Positions 24,841 through 35,817 of a DNA stretch of 64,000 nt are shown in pieces (position 1 is the first letter of the stretch; every line of letters begins with the position of its first letter). Below the pieces are notes generated by a model that did no database searches, was not told the DNA's origin, and worked only from the letters and a program-made list of their open reading frames with translations. The translations under genes and the position numbers were made by a program. The stretch lies in contig JAFEKR010000023.1 in NCBI GenBank assembly GCA_019022495.1, forward strand, positions 868,001-932,000. The letters run 5' to 3'. The DNA comes from Epichloe hybrida. Its lineage: Eukaryota > Ascomycota > Sordariomycetes > Hypocreales > Clavicipitaceae.

Positions 24841-24886
24841 CCAATCAGACCGTTTCTTTGACTGGGAAAAGATGAAAGTATATAAG
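24841..24886 (+). promoter_or_regulatory. CCAAT plus TATA-like element without an assigned gene
   Basis: CCAAT at 24841-24845 and TATATAAG at 24879-24886 are spaced like a plus-strand core promoter. No supported gene follows before the 3' end of GatB, so it may be a chance match or start an unannotated non-coding RNA. Confidence 0.25.
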
Positions 24887-25816
24887 CTGATCAGCTAGCT
24901 CACCCAGTACATACAGTACATACGAATTGACATTCGTTGTTGGTCCTTCATCCTCTATAACCGATCGCGAAGGAGCGTGCTTCGGGGATGGGCGATTCAA
25001 AATGGTAATGGTGCGACTGTGTTTGATGAGTGCCCGACTGCCCACTCACTCAACTCGTCCAGAGCTAGCAGAAGTGGCGAAACCCAGGCTTATACTTTTT
25101 TAAAGTGTTTGTACAAAGCAACATGGTTGATGATATCTCGTGTGATATATATACATCTTGCTGTTCTATATTCTGGTCTTCGCTCAGGTGGTGCTTGCCA
25201 TATACACCAACGACGTGTCACTATGAGCAACTGGAAGCCTTGAATAACGGACATGGTTGACGTCTGGCTGAGGCCGAACCATTTTAACTGGCTCGTCATA
25301 GTCAAGAAGCTTGAGATTTCCCTCTGTTCGATCCGCGAACTCTTCAGAACGCTCCCACAGACTCTTCAACCAACCCTTTTAAAAGCTGCCGGTTGTGAAC
25401 AATGTGGTCGAGAAACCCATGATAGAAACTCGTTTGGCAATGGGCCCCAAAAACGATAACGAGGGTTGATTGGCCGTGTCGTTCCTGGCCCTATGTAAAG
25501 TCTGGCCGGCAAGGATCTGGAAGAGGTTTCCAGTCACAAGATTCGTCGCCAAAATCATGTCCTCCCGATGCCATGTTGAATGCAGTTGATTGACGCATGT
25601 AGAGACCGCAGTAGGAAAATGACAGCGGCGATGGTTTTATTTTCATACACCTTTTGGAGTCACCTTAACTAGGGTCTTTTTTTTTGTCTCGGCAAGACAC
25701 TCGCCACATCTTGATGTTGAAACACTTGCTACGGCAAATATGCCATACGTAGAAACCCTCGAATTATTCAACAGCGCCGTATGATACAGGCAATTTCCCT
25801 TGCCGGACGCTGCTCA

Positions 25817-27673
25817 TTAATTACGTATCTCCATGACACGCTCTCTCATGACGGCTTCAGCTGCTACAGGATCAATGCGCTCCGCTGGCCCTAGTCTCAT
25901 CATTTTCCCAACAAGATACATCAACTTTCCCTGCGGAAACTTTTTGTAATCCACAAACTCTTGCAACACTTTGTCTTCGCCGGCCACGGCTTCGTCAGCA
26001 AGCTGACGATACTCATCTTCTGAAATCTCATGAAACCACAACTCATTCGCTTCGATGGTCTCAGCAACACCCCCTTGCAGTTCACCTAGATAAATTGACA
26101 AGAGAAGCTCCTTGGCGACCTTCCCCGTGATCCGCTTGCGGCTTAAGTAGTACAGAAGTTGGGATAGTTCGGAGGCAGGCACCTGTGCGCATTCCCCCTC
26201 GTCAGTGAAGGACAGGTCTGCTGCGGCCAAGGGTCCTGCTTTGTATGTTGTCAGGCGACCGAGCTCATGAATGATCCAGTTGGCTGTCAGAGTGGCATAA
26301 CTCTTAAAATCGGGTAGCCTTGTATCTTTCTGTCCCGAATACTCGGCTTGATGACTGTCGCATACGGTGTCCAGGACTCGATAGTAGTACTGAACGCGGG
26401 CTCCGCTGTCCGAAATGATGAGCGACAGGGCGTCTTTTGGAGTCAGTCCGTGCTCGTCGATTAATGTGTCGAGCTCGGTATCTGGTAAAATTGCCAACGA
26501 ATTTCGAAGATGCTCGACCAGATCGTTTCCAATGACGATTGGTGCAACATCAGGATCAGGCATATATCGGTAGTCAACCTCGCCTTCTTTGCCTCGCAGC
26601 CGGCGCGTTTCTTTCGTTGCCAGAGACCATCCTCGCGTCTCGCCAGCGATCAGGCCGCCGGCTTCCAACTCTCGGATTTGACGGTCTCTTTCAGCAATAA
26701 TAGCATCCTCGACAGCCTTGATGGTGCTGAGATTTTTTATCTCGGTCCTCGTGCCCAGAGCTTGAGAAGGATCGTCCGTTTTCCGCACAGATACATTCAC
26801 GTCTGCTCTGAGACCACCAGCTTCCATTCCCGAAACGCACGTATCAGCAGTATCGAGGAGTAGCTGAATCTTGCGCACAAAGGCGGCGGCGGTGCGCGGG
26901 TGGTGCATGTCAGGCTCTGTAATGATTTCAATAAGAGGCACCCCGACCCGGTTGAAGTCTAGACAATGCACATTGCTGGTCTGGGCTATGGTTTTCGCTG
27001 TATCTTGCTCCAGCTGCACCTGTTTGATGCCCACCGTGACGCCTTCGCCATCCTCGGCGGCAATGCCATCTCGAGCCAGCAACGTCATGTGCCCGTTTTT
27101 AGCAAAAGGCTCGTAATACTGCGTGATTTGATATCCCGAAGGCTGATCCCACCAGAAGTAATGCTTTCTGTCAAAGCGGCTCACGGGTTGAATTTCGCAG
27201 TTGAGGGCCAGCGCAGCCCGAAGAGCCGGTATCAGAGCCTCCCTCTGAAAAAGCGGTTGGCTGCCTGGCATTGAAACGTCGAATAATGCCACATGACTGT
27301 TCGGTTCGTCGTTGAACGAAGTGGTCGCAGGGGAGAAGAGCTTGCGGCTTGTATTAAGCTGCGCGTGTATCTCAATTCCGACGGTCAACTCCCATCCGTC
27401 CACGGTCTGTGAGTCGCCTTTTGACTTCTTCTTTCCCTGTTTCTTGGCCAATTTCGCCTCTTCCTTTAGTTGTTTTCGCAAAGGGACCCTTAGGTCTCTT
27501 GGCTTAGCAGTTGGCGCTGCAGAGGGAACATGAAGCAGTGCACGTAGCCGACTGGGTGATCGCAGAGTCACACTGTTGCGCCCAAGACCATGGCAAGCGG
27601 CCAAGCAGCCTCTTTGGGGAAGCCTCCCCTCCAAGACGTATCTTCCTACGTCTGCAATTCGAACTCGACTCAT
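25817..27673 (-). CDS. PET112: Glutamyl-tRNA(Gln) amidotransferase subunit B, mitochondrial (GatB)
   Basis: This single-exon protein of 618 residues is GatB, the tRNA-binding and kinase-like subunit of the mitochondrial amidotransferase. The enzyme converts mischarged Glu-tRNA(Gln) to Gln-tRNA(Gln). An N-terminal basic region of about 95 residues serves as mitochondrial targeting sequence. The GatB catalytic domain starts at WELTVGIEIHAQLNT. It includes RFDRKHYFWWDQPSGYQITQ, VGVPLIEIITEPDMHHPRTA, MEAGGLRADVNVSVRK and EVDYRYMPDPDVAP. The helical and YqeY-like tail ends KFPQGKLMYLVGKMMRLGP and VMRERVMEIRN. Length and motif order are normal, and it has no intron. The start is the only ATG ahead of the targeting region. 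Confidence 0.95.
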   Translation of the reverse strand: MSRVRIADVGRYVLEGRLPQRGCLAACHGLGRNSVTLRSPSRLRALLHVPSAAPTAKPRDLRVPLRKQLKEEAKLAKKQGKKKSKGDSQTVDGWELTVGIEIHAQLNTSRKLFSPATTSFNDEPNSHVALFDVSMPGSQPLFQREALIPALRAALALNCEIQPVSRFDRKHYFWWDQPSGYQITQYYEPFAKNGHMTLLARDGIAAEDGEGVTVGIKQVQLEQDTAKTIAQTSNVHCLDFNRVGVPLIEIITEPDMHHPRTAAAFVRKIQLLLDTADTCVSGMEAGGLRADVNVSVRKTDDPSQALGTRTEIKNLSTIKAVEDAIIAERDRQIRELEAGGLIAGETRGWSLATKETRRLRGKEGEVDYRYMPDPDVAPIVIGNDLVEHLRNSLAILPDTELDTLIDEHGLTPKDALSLIISDSGARVQYYYRVLDTVCDSHQAEYSGQKDTRLPDFKSYATLTANWIIHELGRLTTYKAGPLAAADLSFTDEGECAQVPASELSQLLYYLSRKRITGKVAKELLLSIYLGELQGGVAETIEANELWFHEISEDEYRQLADEAVAGEDKVLQEFVDYKKFPQGKLMYLVGKMMRLGPAERIDPVAAEAVMRERVMEIRN

Positions 27674-29121
27674 CGCTTCATTTGAAGAGAATAAGACGTC
27701 TTCTGTTCATGTGTCGATTGAAACCAGACCCGCTGCTGGGTAATGGTCGAGGAAGCTTCTTGTTGTTCGAAAATGCCAGTACATGCATCGGCGGGATGTC
27801 TCCTGCATGAAGCAGCCTCCTTGCGTGGCCAGGGGGTCTCAACGGGATGCAGCAATGCAGCTACAGAGACTGCTGGCGCTTCGGCTTCGACGCAAGTCGC
27901 GTCGCGTCGCGTCGGTAAAAAAAAATGGAAAAGTGACGAATAAATGATGAATGACGAAACTAGTTGATAACGTAGCTCTTTTCAATGTGCACGTTCTCTG
28001 GCGACTCAGACGGAAGGAAGCAAGCGAAGCTGTTGCGGGGCCCAGACCAATGCCCAGACCAATGACCACCACCTGCCGGGCAACTCAACAACCACACCCA
28101 ACCGCCCAACCGCACTCAGCCCAGTCGCACTACTTCTCCTCTCGTCTCTGAACTGCAATCCCTTCTTTCCATCTTCTATCGTCTTGCGCGACAGCTATGA
28201 TGATGGCTTTGCGTCAAACCCTACACCCGACTTTGACCCTAACATCATGCATGAGCTACGCAGCTTGGAAGCTTGGCCAACGAACTCGTCTGACACCCGT
28301 CCCACTCGAACCACGAAAGGTGGCTAAACGGTAATCTCCTCCGACAATTACCATCATTTGTGAGCATTTGAGGGAAATACCGCGCGTCGGGCATCGTTGG
28401 GTATGTCCTGATAGGACTATAGTCTTGTGTCATATCATGCATCAGAGGGAACAGGCCCCGGCTTCGTCGGGTTGTCTGATTGTCCATTGACCAGAAAGCC
28501 CAAGGATGATGCCATGGCTTGGAGAAGAAGATCCTTGGGCTCTTGACGAACAGCAAGCACACCAAACGGACCATGTGTACCAAGACAAAGAGCATACGTC
28601 TGCGTCTGCGTCTGCGGCTGCGTGCATGGGACATGTCGATGCGTCTCTGATCCGCCAACACGTGTCATTGCCTCACTATGCGTCACTTCGTGGCTGTCAC
28701 GTAGCCTCGTTCGCCTACGCAATGGGCGCCTGCAGCCCCTATACGTACAGCGAGCGAATCTCAACGGGTAGAGATTTGTTCATTCAACGATGTGATGATC
28801 TATTTCCATGCTCATGTACTCCGTATCTCTCAGAGGGCATGCAGTTCCAACCGGTGCGTCATCGAATCAACTTGCAGGATTCCCCGTAGTGTAGACGCAA
28901 GGGTCCTTGTCCAATATATGGCTCATAGGTCGTTCAACCACTGACACTGTCGCTCAATCTGTTGAAGGGCTCACCCCGACTACTATTTCAGCTAGTTGAA
29001 AGGATTGCTACAGTCGTCGTTTTTCCAGCCTCTCCTCCCCCTTCCCAACCACACCGGTCTCCCCACTCCTACACGACAAAAACTTGGAACGAAGCAACAA
29101 TTTGTCCACCAGTTTGATAGA
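27674..29121. other. Divergent spacer between GatB and the DUF6594 gene
   Basis: About 1.45 kb with no supported gene. It includes a GCGTC-type short repeat (about 27896-27915), a duplicated CCCAGACCAATG (about 28040-28063) and TACTCCGTA (28817-28825). The right end holds the leader of the DUF6594 gene. The plus-strand open frame 28506-28889 has no recognisable domain and is treated as random. Confidence 0.55.
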
Positions 29122-31000
29122 ATGAGTGCAGGAAATGATGATAGCAAGACTGCAGACGAGTCGATCCATTTTCCCAACATCCAGCTCGTCGAGAATGACG
29201 AAGGGGCTTCGGCTTCTCTTACACCAGAACGTGAAGTGGAAGCCCCCTCGATACAGCAAAATGAAACCGAAGCAGACGGTCCTCCGGAATCTGCCCATAA
29301 TGGCAAGTGCTCTGGTTTCTTGCTTCGGACACCATCACCTCCCTTGGAAATTGTATCACCTCGCCCATCACCTCATTTGCCCGGCAGATCCCTCATTACA
29401 GCTGCGGTAGAAGATTGGGAAGAAGACGATTCCCACGATCATCCCGACTACACCCCACCGTCGTCTTTCTGTGTTACCACACCTCCTGTGATTGAGGCTT
29501 CACTGAGCCCAGGCGTACAAGAAAAGATCATCAAAGCTGTCAAATCAGAGACGTACCTGCAAGACCACAGAGATGAGTCACGTCCACAGCCGGTCGACTC
29601 CTCAGATATGTCCTTTCAACAAACTGCCCAGCAGAATACATCAATACGTCGGCCGAGTGTTATGGACTACCTGGTTTCACACGGACCTGTCAAGTATCCA
29701 ATGTCAACGTCGCGAGCAAGCAGTCCTACGTCCCGCAGGGTAGTTTCAGAGGGACAACTCTGGCAAGGACACGATCGCATACCGAACCATGGGGGACAGC
29801 CCCACGTCTATCCCAGCTACCAAGGGGAAGACAGGAGGCAACAGATTGGATGGGCCGCTCAACAACCTCCTTTTCGGTTTGGTGAAAAAACTCTGAATGT
29901 TGACGAGGATCATGGCTCAGAAGTATCACACAGGAGAAGGTTCAATCAACCTTGGGAACATCATGGCCCGGCTGCACCATCCTCCAATATCAGCGTATCA
30001 AATAGCGATGATCGCGCAGACGTCTTCACAGGAGCAGTCTATCCCGAGTTCGTTAATCGTATGGACAATATGGCACCTAGCGGGTACCATCTCTTGGCGA
30101 CGAAGTTGTCTGGCGATTCCTGTGGCCAGCCCATCACGCCCATCTATCGCCGGTTTGATGCTCTAAACCACCGTCTGCTATTGTACATGCAGGATGAGAT
30201 TGCTGATCTAGAACGTCAGCTCATCGCGTTGGAAGCCAAAGACACGGTCAAGAGAAGCTACGCAGGTGGGGTCATACCCGCATCCCGGCGTCAAGATCGA
30301 TGGATCAATGGCAGCTTGGCAGACCAAAAAACTGAGATACTCGGTCTCATCGGCTACAAACTGAGCCAGTACAGTAAGATTCTGATCTCTTGATTCGACG
30401 ACCAAAGACATTGTGTTGGATCTCGCAGCTAACACTGTCATAGACCAGGTTCTCGCATCGTTTTGCAAAGTACAAGACATTCCAGCACCAACATGGCGAG
30501 ATGTCGACTTGTACAAAACCTACCTCACCACTAGCAAGCTGATTGTAGACGATGAAACGAGGTTCCTTGACGCTGCAAACGACCTGATCTCCTTGAACAC
30601 ACAAAGCCAACCCGTAGATGACTTCAACAGAGCGGCGGACGGGCCAACACCAATGCCCAAGACAGCTGAAGATCAACAGTCTGACAGCTTCTTCAAGTAC
30701 AATGGCATTTCGCCATCTACACGGCTCGACCAAGGTACAAAAGCAAAGCCAGACGACGGGATGTTCCTGCGACTTGCCCTGTCTGGTACGTGCATCGTAA
30801 TTGTGCCTATCACAATCTTTTCAGTCATACCTAGTCTCATAGGGCGTATGGCGATCATTCTTCTCGTTGCACTCAGTGTCGGCATCATGGTCGATCAATC
30901 AGGCCTGTTCTCAGGGGCCGAACGGCACAAACGGGACTGGATCGTGTATTTGGGTTTATACTGTGGTGCTATGGCTGTGGTGGCTGGGGCAATGAAATGA
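29122..31000 (+). CDS. DUF6594-family membrane protein
   Basis: Two exons, 29122-30373 and 30444-31000, encode 602 residues. The 70-nt intron starts GTAAGA and ends GTCATAG, joining LSQY to NQVLASFCK. Residues 1 to about 315 are acidic, Ser/Pro-rich and predicted disordered. From about 318 (SGYHLLATKLSGD) the protein matches the fungal DUF6594 pattern: IYRRFDALNHRLLLYMQDEI, then a helical, coiled-coil-like stretch (DLERQLIALEAKD). The C-terminus has three hydrophobic segments at about 525-545, 548-566 and 580-600. The family is common in filamentous ascomycetes and has no established function. I start at the first in-frame ATG (29122). Overlapping frames upstream lack an ATG. Confidence 0.8.
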
Positions 31001-32317
31001 AAGTTTTGACGTTGGTGGGAATCTGCTCGGAGTTTCTTCTTTCTCTTATATTCTTTAACGTCTGATTTAAAGTTGTGCCGAGTAGATCGTACCCCCAACT
31101 GAGCCATGAAATGTCATCTCCGTGTAAATTCAAGCTGTTTGTTGCTGTGTGTGGAGAGGCTCTTTTTATTTTTAAGTAATTCCAACAATATCGGACTTGC
31201 TGAGACTTGCTGAACAAGACACACGAGAAATGCACATGACTTGGGCTTATCCAGCTCTCCCTATAAAAGGGAAGCACACGACATCTCAATTGTACGCAAG
31301 AAATTCAGCTTCAGTTGTACATACACGTGGTCACAGTTGCTTGGCGCGTTTCTTTCCAGAGAATTGGTCCGGTCCCCTAAAGAGAGTGATGAGATATCAC
31401 TGTGGTGATTTGCGGGTTTCGGCGTCATCGGCGAACGAAGCGTCGCTTGCGATCTCTCTGGTCCTAGGTTCGTGAGGAGTTGTAATAACTTCGCCGCCGC
31501 AAAGGCCACATCTGGCCTGACCATATTGCGGTGTACAAGATTGGTACAATCCCCTCTTGTTGGTAGATCCTGTAGATCATCACAGGTGTGGAATGATGCA
31601 AAGAGTAGAAGAATGAGATGATGATGATTGACTATCTAGGAAATCTGTCAGAAGGAAAAGGAAGCTCTATACAAGCTTAAAGATCTATCGACGAGGAACA
31701 AAGGATCTGATCAATGAAAGGATTGTTCAACAAACGAAGCGAGGTCTTTGGAAAGATTAAACAACGAAGCCAGCAGGGATCACGGTGACAAACGCAATAT
31801 GGAAAGTGACGCCTACGATGTGAGGCTGCGATATCCAACAACAAGGGGTATCTTATCGCTCTCTTTGAAAGACTAATTATCTGAAACGCAACGCGCTAAT
31901 CAACAGTAACCACACCACCTCTATGTCATGACTTATGTATGCCTGGGTTTGTAAAAAGAGTCAAGGTTAGGATTTGTAGTCGCTGCGAGGAAGCTCATAG
32001 CTAGGGGGTGGTGGCGTGAAGATCTCGATCTCTGACCTCTCCCATAGAATGTGAGCGGTAGAGATGCTAGCTAATGGTTTGATAGCATCACATTCAAAGC
32101 GCGTAGATCACATCACAAGCATACATAGGCACGTTAACAAGGGGGCATGAAATTAATGGCCCTCCCCTTTGGCAGCAAAGTGTTGTTAAGACAATAACAG
32201 AAATCATACAAAATAGGCGCAGCCGACTGGCCACTTGAACCGATCCACATCTCCACAAGCAAATTTTGTAACTCCATTTTAATTGCAAATAGCAAGGTGG
32301 ATTCGTACACATCGCTT

Positions 32318-32402
32318 GGGCGAATGGTTTAGTGGTATAATACTCCCTTAGCATGACTTTATCATCTGGGAGTGGTCCAGGGTTCGATTCCCTGTTCGTC
32401 CA
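32318..32402 (+). tRNA. tRNA-Ala(AGC) with a 13-nt intron
   Basis: The acceptor stem GGGCGAA (32318-32324) pairs with TTCGTCC (32395-32401), including the G3.U70 wobble pair that marks alanine tRNAs; the discriminator base is A (32402). The anticodon stem CTCCC (32343-32347) pairs with GGGAG (32368-32372). The loop reads TTAGCA, an intron, then T, with anticodon AGC at 32350-32352. The intron (about 32354-32366) sits at the canonical position after base 37. The T arm contains GGTTCGATTCC. The D arm fits GTTTAGTGGTAT. Mature length is 72 nt before CCA addition. Confidence 0.9.
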
Positions 32403-32434
32403 GGGCGTCCTGACTTACAATGAGGATTGCCTTC

Positions 32435-32440
32435 TTTTTT
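32435..32440 (+). terminator. Oligo-T RNA polymerase III terminator
   Basis: Six Ts lie 33 nt downstream of the tRNA 3' end, the first T run of four or more after the gene. This fits a Pol III terminator. Confidence 0.6.
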
Positions 32441-33067
32441 AGGTAGTTTCAATTTTGTTGTGTTCAAGGCCTGTGATAGTGGGCTGTCTTTGAGGTTCAG
32501 ATATCGCTTGTGTTTCTTTTTACGAGTAGCCGTTGTGGGTTATAGATTGGACAGGGAATATGTGCTCATTACTTTGTATATTTTCTCTCTCTTTGGCGCA
32601 TTTTGTTTTTGGCTTTACGTAGCTTGTTATATACTCCGTATTGCTTCGTGTTAGATACGGGTCGTGTGCGAGAGCAAGTAAAACGTTGATCGCGCCTACC
32701 CTGTAGGTCAAGACGTCGGGGGGGGATGGTCATTCATCACGTTACTTGTAGTTTCTGCAGTTGGACATTTTGTTGGAACATTGATTCTTTACAGGTATTT
32801 GCGGGTTGTATTTGATATCAATGGATTGATACGGCGTTGGATGACAGTTTCGGCAGCCCCACTTGGAGTTCTACGTTGGCTGTGACTGAGCTGGAGCGGC
32901 TGGCGGGGCACAGGTCAAAGGAAATTCTGAGGGGACTGGAACATATTAATTTGTGACTCAAATGATCCCAGCCCACCACCATATCAAGGGACCATCATCA
33001 ACCATAGTTTCCCGGCGGCGGCGTCGCACAGTCTCTTGCCCACACACGGCCACGGACTCATCCCATC

Positions 33068-35228
33068 ATGGCGGTACAGACTAGCAGCCCTGCGGGGGAT
33101 CTTGCCCACCAGATCCTCCATGCGCTGGACAAGAAATCACCCCTCCTGTCCTCCGAAGCCTTCCCCGCGATACCCTCTACCGAGGTCAAGGGTGCTCTCG
33201 ACAGACTTGCCTCGCGCGACATGGTCAAGTACGAGACGATCGACCGAGAAGAAGCTCTTTTAGAACCCGAAGGCGAGCAAATTGCCGCCAATGGAAGCCA
33301 CGAAGCCCGCGTTTTTGAGGCCCTGCGCACCGCCGTGGAGGGCTTGACCATTCAAGAGCTCGAGACGGCCATCGGTGACAAGAATGTCGTCAAGATTGGT
33401 CAAGGCAGGGCGTTCAGAGAGAAATGGATCTCAAAAACGTCAGGTGAGTTTCCTGCGTCTTTTTTTGGGGGGGGGGGGTTTTGGAGTTCCAGTGAAATAT
33501 GGCCTGCTGAAGGTTGTGGCTAACGTGACCGATATCGCAGACGGCAAATTTAAAGCGGCCGTGAGTAAAATCTACAATGGCAAGGACATTCTGGCGTGAT
33601 CTAGAAATATGGTGGCTAATGTGGAAACCCATTGCCAGAAAGAATCCATTCAAGACACTACCAAGGACCAGATGCAGACCATTCGGTCAACGCGGACGTA
33701 CCCTGATGCCAAGATGCTGGCCGAATTGAAGAAGCGCAAGCTTGTCCGAACACAGAAGATAATCAGTTTCAAGTTTGAAAAGGCCGACAAATTCGCCCTC
33801 AAAATCCCCGAAGTCGCTACCGATTTGACCGCCGACATGATCGCTAGCGGTTCATGGAAGACTGCCACTTTCAAAGGATACAACTTCAAGGCTTTGGGTG
33901 CTGATCAGCAGTCTGGAGCTTTGCACCCTCTGAGCAAGGTCCGATCTGAGCTGAGACAGATTTTTTTCGAAATGGGGTTTCAGGAGATGCCTACAGACAA
34001 GTAGGTTCACCTCGTGTGGTTTCGGTCGTCTCAGTCAGTTGCTAATGTGATGAGTGTTAGGTTCGTCGAATCTGGTTTCTGGAACTTCGACACCCTTTTT
34101 GTTCCGCAACAGCATCCTGCCCGTGACATGCAGGACACCGTAAGCATTTAGATATAGATAGTGGAAAGCCGTGACGGTCGCGCAGGAGGCTGATGCTACT
34201 TATAGTTCTACGTCTCGGACCCCAAGGTGGCGGATATGCCCAGAGGCGAAGATGCCAATGACAAGGGTGACTACAAGGCTTACTGGGATAACGTCAAAGA
34301 GGTGCACCAGGTACGTATACAAACAAAGAGCACCAACGTTGACATGGTAAAGGTTTTAATTCTAGGGCATAGAACGGAAAATACGGCTCGATAGGTTACC
34401 GATACCCTTGGTCTGGAGATGAGACCCGAAAACTCGTGCTTCGAACGCACACCACAGCCATTAGTGCCAACATGCTGTACAAATTAGCGCAACAAAAGGG
34501 TCCCGATGGCCGCCCGCCTCCAGCCCGCTACTTCTCAATCGATCGCGTGTTCCGTAACGAGACTGTGGACGCCACTCACTTGGCTGAGTTCCACCAGGTT
34601 GAGGGTGTCATTGCTGATTACGACCTGACCCTGGGTGGGCTAATGGAGGTGAGATACCTGATATATACTGGCAGCCGGGCTTACGGGAACGAAGTGACTA
34701 AACTTTTACAGTTTATGGACATTTTCTTCGGCAAGATGGGCATCACGGATCTAAAATACAAGTGTGCCTACAACCCTTGTGAGTGCCCTTGATGATGTTC
34801 CAACATGCTCTGCATTTATGATATTAACTGGGTTCGGCAACAGACACTGAGCCTAGCATGGAGATCTTCTCTTATCGTGAGTGCCTTTTTCTGCGGTCGA
34901 TTGATATATGAAGGGAAGGAAACATTGCTAACCCACGATAGACAAGGGACTTGGAAAACTGGTTGAAATTGGTAACAGTGGCATGTTCCGAGCCGAAATG
35001 TTGGAATCCATGGGCCTTCCGTAAGTTATGGAAAGACCGTTTCTTTGTTCAACATTGGAGGCTGACTGTCCATGCAGCAAGGATATGCGAGTCTTTGGCT
35101 GGGGTCTATCACTTGAACGACCCACGATGATCAAGTACGGCATTTCCAACATTCGCGAGTTGCTGGGTCACAAAGTTGATCTGAACTTCATGCGGAACAG
35201 CCCCGCAGTGCGTTTGGACAAGGAGTGA
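33068..35228 (+). CDS. FRS2: Phenylalanyl-tRNA synthetase alpha subunit, cytosolic
   Basis: Ten exons encode 515 residues: 33068-33443, 33541-33560, 33639-34000, 34061-34139, 34206-34310, 34373-34648, 34712-34778, 34844-34876, 34942-35020 and 35078-35228. All nine introns have GT..AG ends, all phases agree, and exon 2 is only 20 nt. The product is the catalytic subunit of the cytosolic alpha2-beta2 PheRS that charges tRNA-Phe. The N-terminal winged-helix region (about 1-130) is followed by the class II aminoacylation core. Motif 2 is seen as [20 protein letters not shown] and motif 3 as [27 protein letters not shown] and [12 protein letters not shown] lie between them. Intron 6 (34649-34711, 63 nt) is a multiple of three and has no stop, so its retention would insert 21 residues. 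Confidence 0.95.
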
Positions 35229-35817
35229 ATCATGGCAATGAATAGAAGCAAGGAACATTTAGCACAAGCAACTGCGTTTTACTTTAACACGACGGAAAGG
35301 AGAAATCGGTAGAGATAAAGACGAACAGCCGTGATGGCCGCTGAATACCATGAATGATCGAGGCGATAGCACGATGTTTTAATTCCAGGACTCTTGGTTC
35401 CACACTTGTTCAAGTCGTCTACAAGGGGCAGTCAACCCTTCAGGAACAACAATGGTAACTGCACCAGCACGGCGAAGCCAAGGTGCGTCATTCCGCACCT
35501 CTGCAATCTGCGAACCACACGCTCCGCGCCCTTCCCTGCCTCCCGGCGAATAGGAGCATTTGCCCCGCGATCTGCTCCGTACAACATCCCGTCTGATGTT
35601 GATGTCATGACATCATGCATGTACCTAGCTCTCCCAGCCTGCTTCCAAAACAGCGTCATCCAAATAAGCAGGGTCCCACAACTCCGGATTTCTTATAAGA
35701 ATAAACATCCGTTACATATCTCAGCTGTCGGTCTTTGCATTAACCCAACTTCATCAGATTGATAACATCTCCGCGAATACGTCCAACCGCACCACACAAC
35801 TTTTACATCACAACACA
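35229..35817. other. Spacer and promoter ahead of the LEA-like gene
   Basis: Contains the 3'-UTR of PheRS and the promoter of the LEA-like gene, including the palindrome at 35600-35615. No supported gene is present. Confidence 0.6.
35600..35615. promoter_or_regulatory. 16-bp perfect palindrome resembling ATF/CREB sites
   Basis: TGATGTCATGACATCA is identical to its reverse complement. It consists of TGATGTCA and its inverted copy TGACATCA, each one base away from the ATF/CREB bZIP site TGACGTCA. It lies about 200 bp upstream of the LEA-like gene start. In fungi, bZIP factors of the Atf1/Sko1 type bind TGACGTCA-like sites in stress promoters. Binding here is inferred. Confidence 0.45.

Larger units (their letters stand above)
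23399..25816. other. Gene-poor 2.4 kb upstream of the GPI-protein gene
   Basis: No protein-coding gene can be supported. The stretch contains an A run (about 23470-23484), a TG dinucleotide repeat (about 23527-23549), T/A runs at about 23966-23990, an 8-bp CGGCACAC-type repeat at 24270-24302, an E-box cluster (24553-24588) and a CCAAT plus TATA-like pair (24841-24886). The open frames after the TATA-like motif lack a convincing ATG start and look random. It is presumably the long promoter of the GPI-protein gene plus the 3' side of GatB. Confidence 0.5.
31001..33067. other. Intergenic region containing one tRNA gene
   Basis: Two kilobases lie between the DUF6594 gene and PheRS. Apart from the tRNA-Ala at 32318-32402, no gene can be supported. 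The stretch is moderately A+T-rich, with TACTCCGTA at 32632-32640 and a G run near 32719-32725. The right 100 bp are the leader of the PheRS gene. Confidence 0.6.

Noticed and set aside
24977..25243. Small gene after the CCAAT/TATA pair
   Set aside because: The frame begins with GTG rather than ATG and the peptide has no recognisable feature.
28506..28889. 127-codon plus-strand frame between GatB and the DUF6594 gene
   Set aside because: Composition is random-like and no motif is recognised; neighbouring frames are equally open.
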